A stretch of 64,000 nt of DNA from RUG100 sp963542695 (GTDB lineage Bacteria; Bacillota; Clostridia; Peptostreptococcales; Anaerovoracaceae), in contig CAUTYX010000001.1 of the NCBI GenBank assembly GCA_963542695.1, positions 62,001 through 126,000 of the forward strand. The letters run 5' to 3'. The position numbers were made by a program, and so were the translations under genes. Under the pieces are notes generated by a model, which was given only the letters and a program-made list of their open reading frames with translations, ran no database searches and had not been told where the DNA came from. Below, one piece after another: positions 35,082 through 42,122 of the stretch (position 1 is the first letter of the stretch; the number at the start of each line of letters is the position of its first letter).

Positions 35082-35085
35082 CCCA

Positions 35086-35114
35086 TTGACATTCGCTATT
35101 GAGTACTTTATACT
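35086..35114 (+). promoter_or_regulatory. promoter of rplM-rpsI
   Basis: Perfect TTGACA (35086-35091), 17-base spacer, TATACT (35109-35114). It starts a leader of about 145 bases. Confidence 0.82.
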
Positions 35115-35175
35115 TTGTTAATGTGCATTCTAGGGTAGTGTGCCCGTGGAATGACAGCTATAGATATAGTTATGT

Positions 35176-35250
35176 CGAACCAGATTGCAGCAGGCAATCC
35201 TAGTAGGCAGAACCGAACCAGATCATGGGATATGATCCCAGTAGGTAGAA
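35176..35250 (+). promoter_or_regulatory. rplM leader: two tandem 37-nt hairpin motifs with compensatory changes
   Basis: Two copies (35176-35212 and 35214-35250) share CGAACCA at the left and AGTAGG-x-AGAA at the right. Each contains a six-pair stem with five-base loop: GATTGC/GCAATC in copy 1 and GATCAT/ATGATC in copy 2. The three inner pairs all differ but stay complementary. This is internal covariation evidence for a structured RNA, likely the site where L13 (or another regulator) represses its own operon. I could not match it to a remembered L13 leader consensus. Confidence 0.7.
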
Positions 35251-35264
35251 AGGACTGACGAGAA

Positions 35265-35693
35265 ATGAAATCATTTATCGCAAAGCCTCAGGAAATCGAG
35301 CGCAAGTGGTATGTCATTGACGCAGAGGGGAAGACTCTTGGTCGTCTGGCTGCACAGGTGGCTGCTATCCTGAGAGGAAAAAACAAACCGATTTTCACAC
35401 CTCACGTTGACTGCGGCGACTATGTAATCGTTGTAAACGCAGAAAAAGTTGCAGTAACAGGAAAGAAAAGAACCGACAAGGTTTACAAGAGACACACCGG
35501 ATACCCGGGTGGTCTGAGACAGCTGACTTTTGAACAGATGATGGAAAAGCACCCTACAGAAGTGGTTAGACACGCTGTAAAGGGAATGATGCCTACCGGA
35601 AAACTGGGAAGACAGATGTATAAAAAGCTGAAGGTGTATGCAGGTCCTGAACACAACCATGGTGCTCAGAAACCGGAAACATTGGAATTTTAA
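35265..35693 (+). CDS. rplM: ribosomal protein L13
   Basis: 142 residues, full length: MKSFIAKPQEIERKWYVIDAEGK, LGRLAAQVAAILRGKNKP, HVDCGDYVIVVNAEKVAVTGKK and AVKGMMPTGKLGRQMYKKLKVY. RBS gaaagga about 11 bases upstream. Structural protein of the 50S subunit, in an operon with rpsI 18 bases downstream as in nearly all bacteria. Confidence 0.98.
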   Translation: MKSFIAKPQEIERKWYVIDAEGKTLGRLAAQVAAILRGKNKPIFTPHVDCGDYVIVVNAEKVAVTGKKRTDKVYKRHTGYPGGLRQLTFEQMMEKHPTEVVRHAVKGMMPTGKLGRQMYKKLKVYAGPEHNHGAQKPETLEF

Positions 35694-35711
35694 CGCAGGG
35701 AGGATGAAATA

Positions 35712-36107
35712 ATGGCAAAAGTTCAGTATTACGGAACAGGCAGAAGAAAGTCTTCCGTTGCCAGAGTCAGACTGATCCCTGGTACAGGAAACATTACTGT
35801 CAATAAAAAAGATCTTGATGAATACATTCCTTTGGAAATCGTTAAGAGAGAGGTAAAGAGACCATTTGAAATTGCCGGATGTGAAGGCAAGTTCGATGTA
35901 ATTGCAACTGTTGTTGGCGGTGGCTACACCGGTCAGGCAGGAGCACTTCGCCATGGTATCTCAAGAGCCCTTTGCGAAGCGGATGCAGAAACATACAGAG
36001 CTCCGCTGAAGGCTGCCGGATTCTTGACAAGAGATTCCAGAATGAAGGAAAGAAAGAAGTACGGCTTGAAGAAGGCCAGAAGAGCTTCTCAGTTCTCCAA
36101 GAGATAA
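35712..36107 (+). CDS. rpsI: ribosomal protein S9
   Basis: 131 residues, complete: YGTGRRKSSVARVRLIPGTG, GGGYTGQAGALRHGISRAL and the C-terminal RKKYGLKKARRASQFSKR whose basic tail reaches the P-site tRNA. Its last three codons and stop lie inside a 95-bp direct repeat that recurs 2.6 kb downstream, marking the insertion point of an island that preserves the S9 coding end. Confidence 0.98.
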   Translation: MAKVQYYGTGRRKSSVARVRLIPGTGNITVNKKDLDEYIPLEIVKREVKRPFEIAGCEGKFDVIATVVGGGYTGQAGALRHGISRALCEADAETYRAPLKAAGFLTRDSRMKERKKYGLKKARRASQFSKR

Positions 36108-36192
36108 CAATGACTTTAGCAAAGAGATGCAGTCCGAATGGGTTGCGTCTCTTTTTTTGAAGCCCTGCCCGTATCTATGATACGGCGGGCAG
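36098..36192. repeat. left 95-bp direct repeat (att-like), rpsI 3' end
   Basis: Spans the last codons of rpsI, its terminator and 35 bases beyond. It matches 38671-38765 at 92 of 95 positions by my alignment (differences near GAATGGG/GAAAGGG, CTATGATA/CTATAATA and GCGGGC/GCGAGC). Confidence 0.9.
36121..36158 (+). terminator. rpsI terminator (left copy)
   Basis: AAAGAGA (36121-36127) pairs with TCTCTTT (36148-36154) with further inner pairs (GCA/TGC), then T residues. The same structure recurs in the right repeat (about 38694-38731). Confidence 0.85.
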
Positions 36193-36338
36193 TATGTTCT
36201 GAACTTAGAGATAACTGGGATAAAATACGCAATCACTTCCATGCACAGACGGATGGACAGAGCTATCGAGTCAGTTGAATTCATATCCGCAAAGAGTATG
36301 GTGAAAAGTGTCTATTTAAGATGAATTATAAAAACTAG

Positions 36339-36530
36339 CGAGTAGATGGAAATCCAGAGTCGGATTTACTGATACATGATAAAGGAATGAGTCGCTATAT
36401 TGTTCAGGCTGATATTTCCACATGCTTCCCTAGTATTTATACGCACTCCATACCGTGGGCTTTGGTTGGAAAAGAAAAAGCAAAGCAAACAAACTTTGAA
36501 TACACTTGGTATAATAGGATTCAGAGATGA
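36339..36530 (+). pseudogene. fragment of a defence-type (AbiK/DRT-like) reverse transcriptase
   Basis: The frame starting right after a TAG (36336-36338) encodes RVDGNPESDLLIHDKGMSR then YIVQADISTCFPSIYTHSIP and WALVGKEKAK. The xxDIxxFxPSIYTHSIPWA block is the first catalytic-Asp motif of reverse transcriptases of the bacterial abortive-infection/DRT type. No YxDD motif or other RT blocks follow before the stop at 36528, and upstream frames (36193-36335) are broken by stops. It is a remnant of a once complete gene. Subtype cannot be fixed from this piece. Confidence 0.7.
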
Positions 36531-36649
36531 TGAACATGGTAATGGATACCATGGGTAAAGCGCTGTACGATAGATTGAAGAGTGGCGCTTATGTAATTCT
36601 GGTAGAGGCATTAGCGATGGTTGCAGATGATGGACTTGAACATAAGTAG
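36527..36649 (+). CDS. 40-residue ORF in island, unknown
   Basis: Starts in the stop of the RT remnant (ATGA) and encodes MMNMVMDTMGKALYDRLKSG then AYVILVEALAMVADDGLEHK. No RBS is obvious. It could be a tiny gene or the tail of a degraded one; I do not recognise it. Confidence 0.25.
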   Translation: MMNMVMDTMGKALYDRLKSGAYVILVEALAMVADDGLEHK

Positions 36650-36714
36650 CCATGGTAAAGACGTTTGATGAGCGATAGCGTTTAGTACAAAGTGAAACGA
36701 TAAGGAGGTTAACA

Positions 36715-38235
36715 TTGAGCATGATCGAACCCCAAAATATGAATATTGAAGAGCTAAGGGAATGGCTTATAAATGTTCATGAAAAGTATTATATAGAACT
36801 CAAGAAAGCAGTTGAACTTCCGAATTCATTTTGGGAAACGTATTCGTCGTTTTGCAATACATCTGGGGGATGGATTATCCTTGGTGTCAAAGAAGGATAT
36901 CCTCAAAATGAGATAGCAGGCGTTGGTAATCCCGAAAAAACCTTAACAAATTTGTGGAATCAGTTGTCAAACAAAAGCAAGGTGAGTTTTAGAAATCTTG
37001 AGAATCAAGATGTAAATTCTTTTATTGTTGATGAGAAAACCGTAATCGTTGTACATGTCAAAGAAGCAGCCGAAAGCATGAAACCAATTTATATTGGCGG
37101 GAAAGTTGAGAATTCTTGGATTAGAACTGGTGATGGCGATAGGAAAGAGACTACTGAAGAATTGGCAGCATTAATGAGAAATGCGCAGCCAAAACAAGAT
37201 AGCTTACCATTAGACAATTTTACACTTGACGATTTGGACGTGGACTCAATTTTGTCATATAAAGAGCGTGTAAATAAGCGTTTTCCAAAGAAAAAATATC
37301 TTGAAATGACAAACGAAGCGTTCCTTGTTGAGGCAGGAGCTTGTGTAAAAGACAGGAATACCAATGAAGTAAAAATCAAACGAGGAGCACTTCTGTTTTT
37401 TGGGAAATGCAATGCTATTAAGGAGATTTATCCACACTATCATGTTGACTTTTTCAATAGAAGGGGTGCAAATTCTCGTTGGATTGACAGAGTTTCTGAT
37501 GATGAGCCAAGCGATTATGAAATGAATCTGTTCAACTTCTACATAATAGTAATAGAAAAAATGAAAACCTTACTAAAGGAGTCATTTGTATTGGATGAAT
37601 CACAAATAAGAATGCCACTATCAGACTTTGATGAAACTTTACGAGAGTGCCTGGTAAATTGTCTTGCTCATGCTGATTACACGCAAGGGTATCCATCGAC
37701 AAAAATTGATGTTTATGATGGATGGTTCGATTTTATAAACCCAAGTAAGATGCTTGTATCCAAACAACAGTTTTTTCTTGGCGGAGATTCAAGACTAAGA
37801 AATGAAATTATTATGAAATTGTTTAGATTGTTGGGAGCATCTGAGAGGCAGGGGTTTGGAGGACCATTAATCATTAAAACTGCGATTAACAATGATTTGA
37901 GGAGACCCGAAATAGTTACAGACCTTGAACATACGGAGATTAAGGTTTGGAATATAGATTTGGCCGAGTCATATCCTAAGTTGAGCGACGATGAAAGGAA
38001 TGTATTTAGATGTTTGGTTAAAGCCGGTAATCCACAATCAGTTAATTCAATAAAAGATAAATTAAGCATGACAGAATACAAAGTAAGAAAAGCAATTCAA
38101 GTATTAGAAGATAAAAACATGATAGTGAAAATCGGGAATGGTCCGGGAACAAAGTATAGGATTGTTCTTGAAAGTACTGAATTCTTCACACAATTACAGA
38201 TGGCGATGGATGCTTTGAAAAAGCACATTCAATAA
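36715..38235 (+). CDS. AlbA_2 (Schlafen-like) domain protein with ATPase and winged helix
   Basis: 506 residues from a TTG at 36715, six bases after TAAGGAGG (an ATG at 36721 is the alternative). Residues about 15-135 are an AlbA_2/Schlafen domain (YYIELKKAVELPNSFWETYSSFCNTSGGWIILGV). About 300-410 is a HATPase_c_4 region (LRECLVNCLAHADY, ERQGFGGPLIIKTA). The C-terminus (about 435-480) is a winged helix (VNSIKDKLSMTEYKVRKAIQVLEDKNMIVKIG). Such proteins are usually called transcriptional regulators but are frequent in defence islands. It is the only intact gene in the island, with AT-rich codon use unlike the ribosomal neighbours. Confidence 0.8.
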   Translation: MSMIEPQNMNIEELREWLINVHEKYYIELKKAVELPNSFWETYSSFCNTSGGWIILGVKEGYPQNEIAGVGNPEKTLTNLWNQLSNKSKVSFRNLENQDVNSFIVDEKTVIVVHVKEAAESMKPIYIGGKVENSWIRTGDGDRKETTEELAALMRNAQPKQDSLPLDNFTLDDLDVDSILSYKERVNKRFPKKKYLEMTNEAFLVEAGACVKDRNTNEVKIKRGALLFFGKCNAIKEIYPHYHVDFFNRRGANSRWIDRVSDDEPSDYEMNLFNFYIIVIEKMKTLLKESFVLDESQIRMPLSDFDETLRECLVNCLAHADYTQGYPSTKIDVYDGWFDFINPSKMLVSKQQFFLGGDSRLRNEIIMKLFRLLGASERQGFGGPLIIKTAINNDLRRPEIVTDLEHTEIKVWNIDLAESYPKLSDDERNVFRCLVKAGNPQSVNSIKDKLSMTEYKVRKAIQVLEDKNMIVKIGNGPGTKYRIVLESTEFFTQLQMAMDALKKHIQ

Positions 38236-38352
38236 AAATCTCGTGAAAAACTTGTGCGACTACTTAATAATATTTGCTAATTGAGACACTGCAATGGGTT
38301 AAGTGAGTTTGGAACCTCGTGAACATCTCGTGAAATCAGATTATTTTTTGCA

Positions 38353-38613
38353 TTGCCATTATTTCGGCAAGGAATAATAGCAAGCCATCCAAGGTATGAT
38401 TTTAATGGAGAATCTGTTTTTATTATTGATGCCCAAGTTTTTCCGAGATCTAGTGGAAGTCCAGTGCATATTGATTTGACATATGAAGACATGAAGAATG
38501 GGAAGTTTGTAATTGAAAAAAACATCAAGCTATTGGGGATGATATCACAAATAGTGATAAGGAATAATCGTCTTCAAGCTATTCCTACAGGAACGAGTCT
38601 TGCAACACTGTAA
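38353..38613 (+). pseudogene. C-terminal fragment of a trypsin-like serine protease
   Basis: The fragment encodes RQGIIASHPRYDFNGESVFI, then DAQVFPRSSGSPVHI and KLLGMISQIVIRNNRLQAIP. The GSSGSP-type motif with the nucleophilic Ser (here RSSGSP) and the flanking strands match the second half of trypsin-like peptidases found in bacterial defence loci. The His and Asp half is missing and upstream frames contain stops, so this is a remnant. It lies between the AlbA_2 gene and the right island repeat. Confidence 0.6.
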
Positions 38614-38670
38614 TCAGACATCCAGCATTTTCAATGGGTTTTGTCTATCAAAGCGTTAGTCGAAAAGAGT

Positions 38671-38765
38671 CAAGAGATAACAATGACTTTAGCAAAGAGA
38701 TGCAGTCCGAAAGGGTTGCGTCTCTTTTTTTGAAGCCCTGCCCGTATCTATAATACGGCGAGCAG
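38671..38765. repeat. right 95-bp direct repeat (att-like)
   Basis: Near-identical copy of 36098-36192, including a CAAGAGATAA that mimics the end of rpsI and a full copy of its terminator. Marks the right boundary of the island. Confidence 0.9.
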
Positions 38766-38776
38766 GTCTCATACAG

Positions 38777-38809
38777 AAAGTGCAGCAGCTGTGCTGCGTG
38801 GCACTTTTT
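38777..38809 (+). terminator. terminator-like hairpin right of the island
   Basis: AAAGTGC (38777-38783) and GCACTTT (38801-38807) with inner GCAGC/GCTGC and trailing T residues. It may be a second native rpsI-region terminator or serve the minus strand. Confidence 0.65.
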
Positions 38810-38832
38810 CGGTTGAAGCCCAGCCCGTAATT

Positions 38833-38901
38833 TTACAAAAATGCCGATTGAATTCTTACAAATTTACCGACTGGATGTTTGCAAAATTAGCGATTGTGAA
38901 C
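38833..38901. repeat. three 23-bp iteron-like direct repeats
   Basis: Units at 38833-38855, 38856-38878 and 38879-38901 align as TTrCAAAawTkmCGAyTG plus five to six variable bases, with exact 23-bp period and no gaps. They lie about 55 bases upstream of the -35 of the NlpC/P60 gene and 68 bases right of the island repeat. A regulator-binding array or integrase arm sites are both possible. Confidence 0.65.
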
Positions 38902-38954
38902 TTGATTATCAAATAACATCACTTGTAGGTTTGGTGAAGTCTTTGTGAATTTGG

Positions 38955-38983
38955 TTGTTTGGGGATAAACAGCCCAGTATAAT
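38955..38983 (+). promoter_or_regulatory. promoter of the NlpC/P60 gene
   Basis: TTGTTT (38955-38960), 17-base spacer, TATAAT (38978-38983). The region 38614-39088 otherwise holds only the island repeat, a hairpin and the iterons. Confidence 0.6.
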
Positions 38984-39088
38984 CAGGTTCTATGATATGG
39001 CTACTATATGCTATATCAATTTCTGAAAATCAAAGAAATACAAAGAGTGTAAACTCGTAGAGTGGTAAGTATATAAGAGGAGTAAGAG

Positions 39089-40537
39089 ATGTTGTTTGGA
39101 TTGGAAAAAAATCATCTTAGCAAAGGAGTTTTGTTGGCATTACTAGTCGTGGCGGCGATTTGTATTATAGGGATCTCTTCCAATATTGCCAGAGCTGAAG
39201 GTGTAGCACCTTCGGTAAAGATTTCTAAAAACACAGTAGAGAAAGAGGATTTTTCAAAGAACTTGAAGTATTGGGTAACGACTGTTACAGTTGATGGGTT
39301 CTCTGCAAAACACCCGATTTTAGTTGAATACACAGTGGTACCGAATCCTACAGCAAAAGATTGGAAAAAGGCCGGTGAAATTGCACCGGGAGAAAAACAA
39401 CTATCTTTGGATGTGCTGAAAGAGGAAAAGCTGGACACATACAACCTTCAGGTGAGGGCGTGCGAAAAAACCGGGGAGGCTATCGAGGAAGAGAAGACGG
39501 CCAAGGATGAAAAAGCAGAGACAGAGCCTTCCGGAAGCGTAATGAAAGAACCGACAACGGAAAGTCAAATGGTTAAGAATGACTCTTTGACAGAAAACCT
39601 GGGCGCTAAGGAGTCCGGCTGGATTACCGATGACAAAGAAAATATACAAGTCGGCAGCGTTAAAGGGAATTTTGCACCGATGCAGGCGACAGTTAGTCGT
39701 ATATATTCATACAAGACAAATGCGAAAAATATTCGCAGAGGCAGAGAGTATCGCTACCCGAAGATTCTTATCAACACAAACGAAAAATATCTTACAGAAT
39801 ACCGGTATAGACTGGATGGTGGTCGCTGGACCGGCTGGGTGAAGCTTCCACCACAGAGTGCCGGTCACCATTTTGAAAAGCTGCGGAACCTGGAACGAAA
39901 AGTTTACGGTCGCTACAAAATGGACATTGAAACAAGATGGATTGATAGGGAAAACGGAAAGGAAGTCAAAGGTGTTGCCACAAAAAGCGGTAAAACTATT
40001 ACTCTTGGCTCCAGAAAAATTGATTTCGGTCAATTGGCCGTTAAACAAGTGAGAAAATACAAAGGTGCCAGATACTATGGCGGTGGGGAATCCAGATATA
40101 GAATTGACTGTTCCGGTCTTGTTCTGAAGGCGTGGCAGCCCTTCGGTGTAAATTTATATCACAAATCCGATACCCAGGTGCATACGTACTGGAGATACTG
40201 TGGCAGACAGCGTGGGTTAAGGACGCGCGGTGTTCGCTTTAGAACCGTGGCAAAGGCAACTAATAGAGCTTATAAATCACTAAACAAAGCTCGTCCCGGA
40301 GACGTTCTTTACTGGAAAGCCAGACGCCGTGGCGGTTGGTCGCACGTTGCCATTTATACAGGATATCGCAACGGAAAACACTATATCATCGATAGTGAAA
40401 CGGCTTATGGTACATACAACTGCAAACCGGGGGTAACAGAGCACCCTATTGGTGATTACGGCAGATACAGTCGTGGTGCTCACCGTGTTCGCGGCGCAGA
40501 AAAGAAACAACTGGACAAAATCGTTCGCTACTATTAA
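39089..40537 (+). CDS. secreted NlpC/P60 cell-wall endopeptidase
   Basis: 482 residues with RBS aagaggag. A signal peptide (hydrophobic 12-30, cut after ARA about residue 36) is followed by a region of about 270 residues with Glu/Lys-rich linker (130-165) and two beta-rich segments of unknown family. The C-terminal NlpC/P60 domain (about 315-470) has the nucleophile Cys in YRIDCSGLVLKAW and the His in GWSHVAIYTGYR. It should cleave D-Glu/diamino-acid bonds in peptidoglycan. It is strongly basic in the catalytic half. Its own promoter and the iterons lie upstream. Confidence 0.88.
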   Translation: MLFGLEKNHLSKGVLLALLVVAAICIIGISSNIARAEGVAPSVKISKNTVEKEDFSKNLKYWVTTVTVDGFSAKHPILVEYTVVPNPTAKDWKKAGEIAPGEKQLSLDVLKEEKLDTYNLQVRACEKTGEAIEEEKTAKDEKAETEPSGSVMKEPTTESQMVKNDSLTENLGAKESGWITDDKENIQVGSVKGNFAPMQATVSRIYSYKTNAKNIRRGREYRYPKILINTNEKYLTEYRYRLDGGRWTGWVKLPPQSAGHHFEKLRNLERKVYGRYKMDIETRWIDRENGKEVKGVATKSGKTITLGSRKIDFGQLAVKQVRKYKGARYYGGGESRYRIDCSGLVLKAWQPFGVNLYHKSDTQVHTYWRYCGRQRGLRTRGVRFRTVAKATNRAYKSLNKARPGDVLYWKARRRGGWSHVAIYTGYRNGKHYIIDSETAYGTYNCKPGVTEHPIGDYGRYSRGAHRVRGAEKKQLDKIVRYY

Positions 40538-40557
40538 ACATAACGCAGGAGAAACCC

Positions 40558-41301
40558 ATGAAGCTGATATCGTGGAATGTCAACGGTCTACGGGCTGTAA
40601 TGAAAAAGAATTTCTTTGCATTTTTAGAAGAGGAGCAACCGGATGTTTTGTGCCTGCAGGAAACAAAAATGCAGGAGGGTCAGGCAGAGGTGCCGACTCC
40701 CGGATATCACCAGTATTGGTGTTCGGCAGAACGAAAAGGCTACTCGGGGACATTGATTCTGACCAAGGAAGAACCGGAAAAAGTAACTTACGGCATCGGT
40801 ATAGAAGAACATGACAAAGAAGGTCGTGTTATTACAGCGGTATTTCCTAACTTTACCTTGGTAAATGTATACGTGCCCAATTCCGGAGGGGAACTGGCAC
40901 GACTCAGCTACCGCATGGAGTGGGAAGATGCTTTTAGAGAGTATCTTCATACCCTGCCGGGACCGGTGGTAGTTTGCGGTGATATGAATGTGGCACATAA
41001 GGAAATCGATTTGAAAAATCCTAAAACCAACAGGAAAAATGCCGGATTCACCGATGAGGAAAGAAGCAAAATGACAGAATTGCAGGATTCGGGGTTTGTG
41101 GATTCTTTCCGGCATTTCTATCCTGATGCAGAGGGGATGTATTCCTGGTGGAGCTACCGATTTAACGCCCGGAAAAACAATGCCGGATGGCGCATCGACT
41201 ACTTTTTGGTATCAGAAGATTTTGCTTCGAAGATGAAAGATGCCAAGATTTTAACCCAGGTAATGGGTTCCGATCATTGCCCGGTCGTATTGGAACTGTA
41301 G
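40558..41301 (+). CDS. xth: exodeoxyribonuclease III
   Basis: 247 residues. EEP-fold motifs are complete: MKLISWNVNGLRAV, LCLQETKMQ, YVPNSGGELARLSYRMEW, VCGDMNVAHKEIDLKNPKTN, AGFTDEER and WRIDYFLVS...GSDHCPVVLEL. It removes abasic sites and 3' blocks. RBS caggaga, 20 bases after the preceding gene. A shared terminator follows. Confidence 0.95.
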   Translation: MKLISWNVNGLRAVMKKNFFAFLEEEQPDVLCLQETKMQEGQAEVPTPGYHQYWCSAERKGYSGTLILTKEEPEKVTYGIGIEEHDKEGRVITAVFPNFTLVNVYVPNSGGELARLSYRMEWEDAFREYLHTLPGPVVVCGDMNVAHKEIDLKNPKTNRKNAGFTDEERSKMTELQDSGFVDSFRHFYPDAEGMYSWWSYRFNARKNNAGWRIDYFLVSEDFASKMKDAKILTQVMGSDHCPVVLEL

Positions 41302-41330
41302 CAAAGCCCAGGGGATAACAAGCGAAATAT

Positions 41331-41382
41331 AAAATCAGTATGAATACAGAAAAAATGAGAATCTGTTACATACTGATTTTTT
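41331..41382. terminator. bidirectional terminator between xth and nnrE
   Basis: AAAATCAGTATG (41331-41342) pairs with CATACTGATTTT (41369-41380), with an inner ACAGA/TCTGT stem and T tracts on both strands. Confidence 0.85.
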
Positions 41383-41419
41383 ATTGCATAATATATTTAA
41401 ACGTTGCTCTTAAAACCTG

Positions 41420-42082
41420 TCATCGCTTATTTTTTAAAGCATCATTGATACCAATATCGGCCACAGATACTTTCCCGAGAACACGAACAGCCGGCTTGTT
41501 GTTGTGAATTTGCTTGCAGCAGTGGAATGCCACGGTGTGTGAAGCGTGAACTGAGGGGCCGATGGGATTGTATTCATCAATATCTCCCGGCAGTCCCGAC
41601 GGAATATCCAAAGATATCACCGGCTTCCCCATTTCTCGGGCATCATTGATGGCATGGATGATAGTAGCCGTGTCTGTTTGCAATTCTCCGTGGAATCCGG
41701 TTCCGTAAATGGCATCGACTATCACGTCAGCATCTCTCAAACTAGGAAGATTCTTGGTAATGGTTATGTTTTCCCGGTTCAATGCCAGTTGGTAATTTTC
41801 CTTTGCGTCTTCTGTTACCGGTTCTCCGTCCGTCAATACAACAGTCACGGTATTGCCATAGCCGGCCAATCTTCGGGCGACAACCAACCCGTCGCCGCCG
41901 TTATTTCCCTTTCCGCAGAAGATAACGGCATGGCCGCCACCTAACAAAGCGTGACCGGCAGAACCCATAATCAACATGGTTGCGCATACACCGGCGTTTT
42001 CCATCATTTGGTAGTACGAAAGGCCTGCGGCATCTGCTTTGGCTTCCAGCTCTTTCATATCTGCACAAGTAACAATCTTCAT
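41420..42082 (-). CDS. nnrE: NAD(P)H-hydrate epimerase (YjeF_N domain only)
   Basis: 220 residues, a lone YjeF N-terminal domain: MENAGVCATMLIM, FCGKGNNGGDGLVVARRLAGYG, DADVIVDAIYGTGFHGEL and VISLDIPSGLPGDID. It epimerises damaged NADHX/NADPHX for the dehydratase NnrD, which is often fused but is absent here, so it must be encoded elsewhere. The N-terminus (MKIVTCADMKELEAKADAAG) is complete. Minus strand, downstream of the phosphohexomutase gene. Confidence 0.9.
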   Translation of the reverse strand: MKIVTCADMKELEAKADAAGLSYYQMMENAGVCATMLIMGSAGHALLGGGHAVIFCGKGNNGGDGLVVARRLAGYGNTVTVVLTDGEPVTEDAKENYQLALNRENITITKNLPSLRDADVIVDAIYGTGFHGELQTDTATIIHAINDAREMGKPVISLDIPSGLPGDIDEYNPIGPSVHASHTVAFHCCKQIHNNKPAVRVLGKVSVADIGINDALKNKR

Positions 42083-42122
42083 CTATTTAAATCCTTTCTA
42101 TGTGTATAGGGTGAGGTATCAA

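Larger units (their letters stand above)
36098..38765. mobile_element. degenerate island inserted at the 3' end of rpsI
   Basis: Bounded by 95-bp direct repeats whose left copy includes the end of rpsI, the signature of site-specific integration into a conserved gene's 3' end. Cargo: a reverse-transcriptase fragment, an intact AlbA_2/ATPase gene and a truncated trypsin-like gene, AT-richer than the flanks. No integrase remains, so the element is probably a decayed defence or integrative element that cannot move by itself. Confidence 0.75.

Noticed and set aside
36339..36530. Diversity-generating retroelement
   Set aside because: Only a short RT fragment exists; no template/variable repeat pair or target gene is visible.
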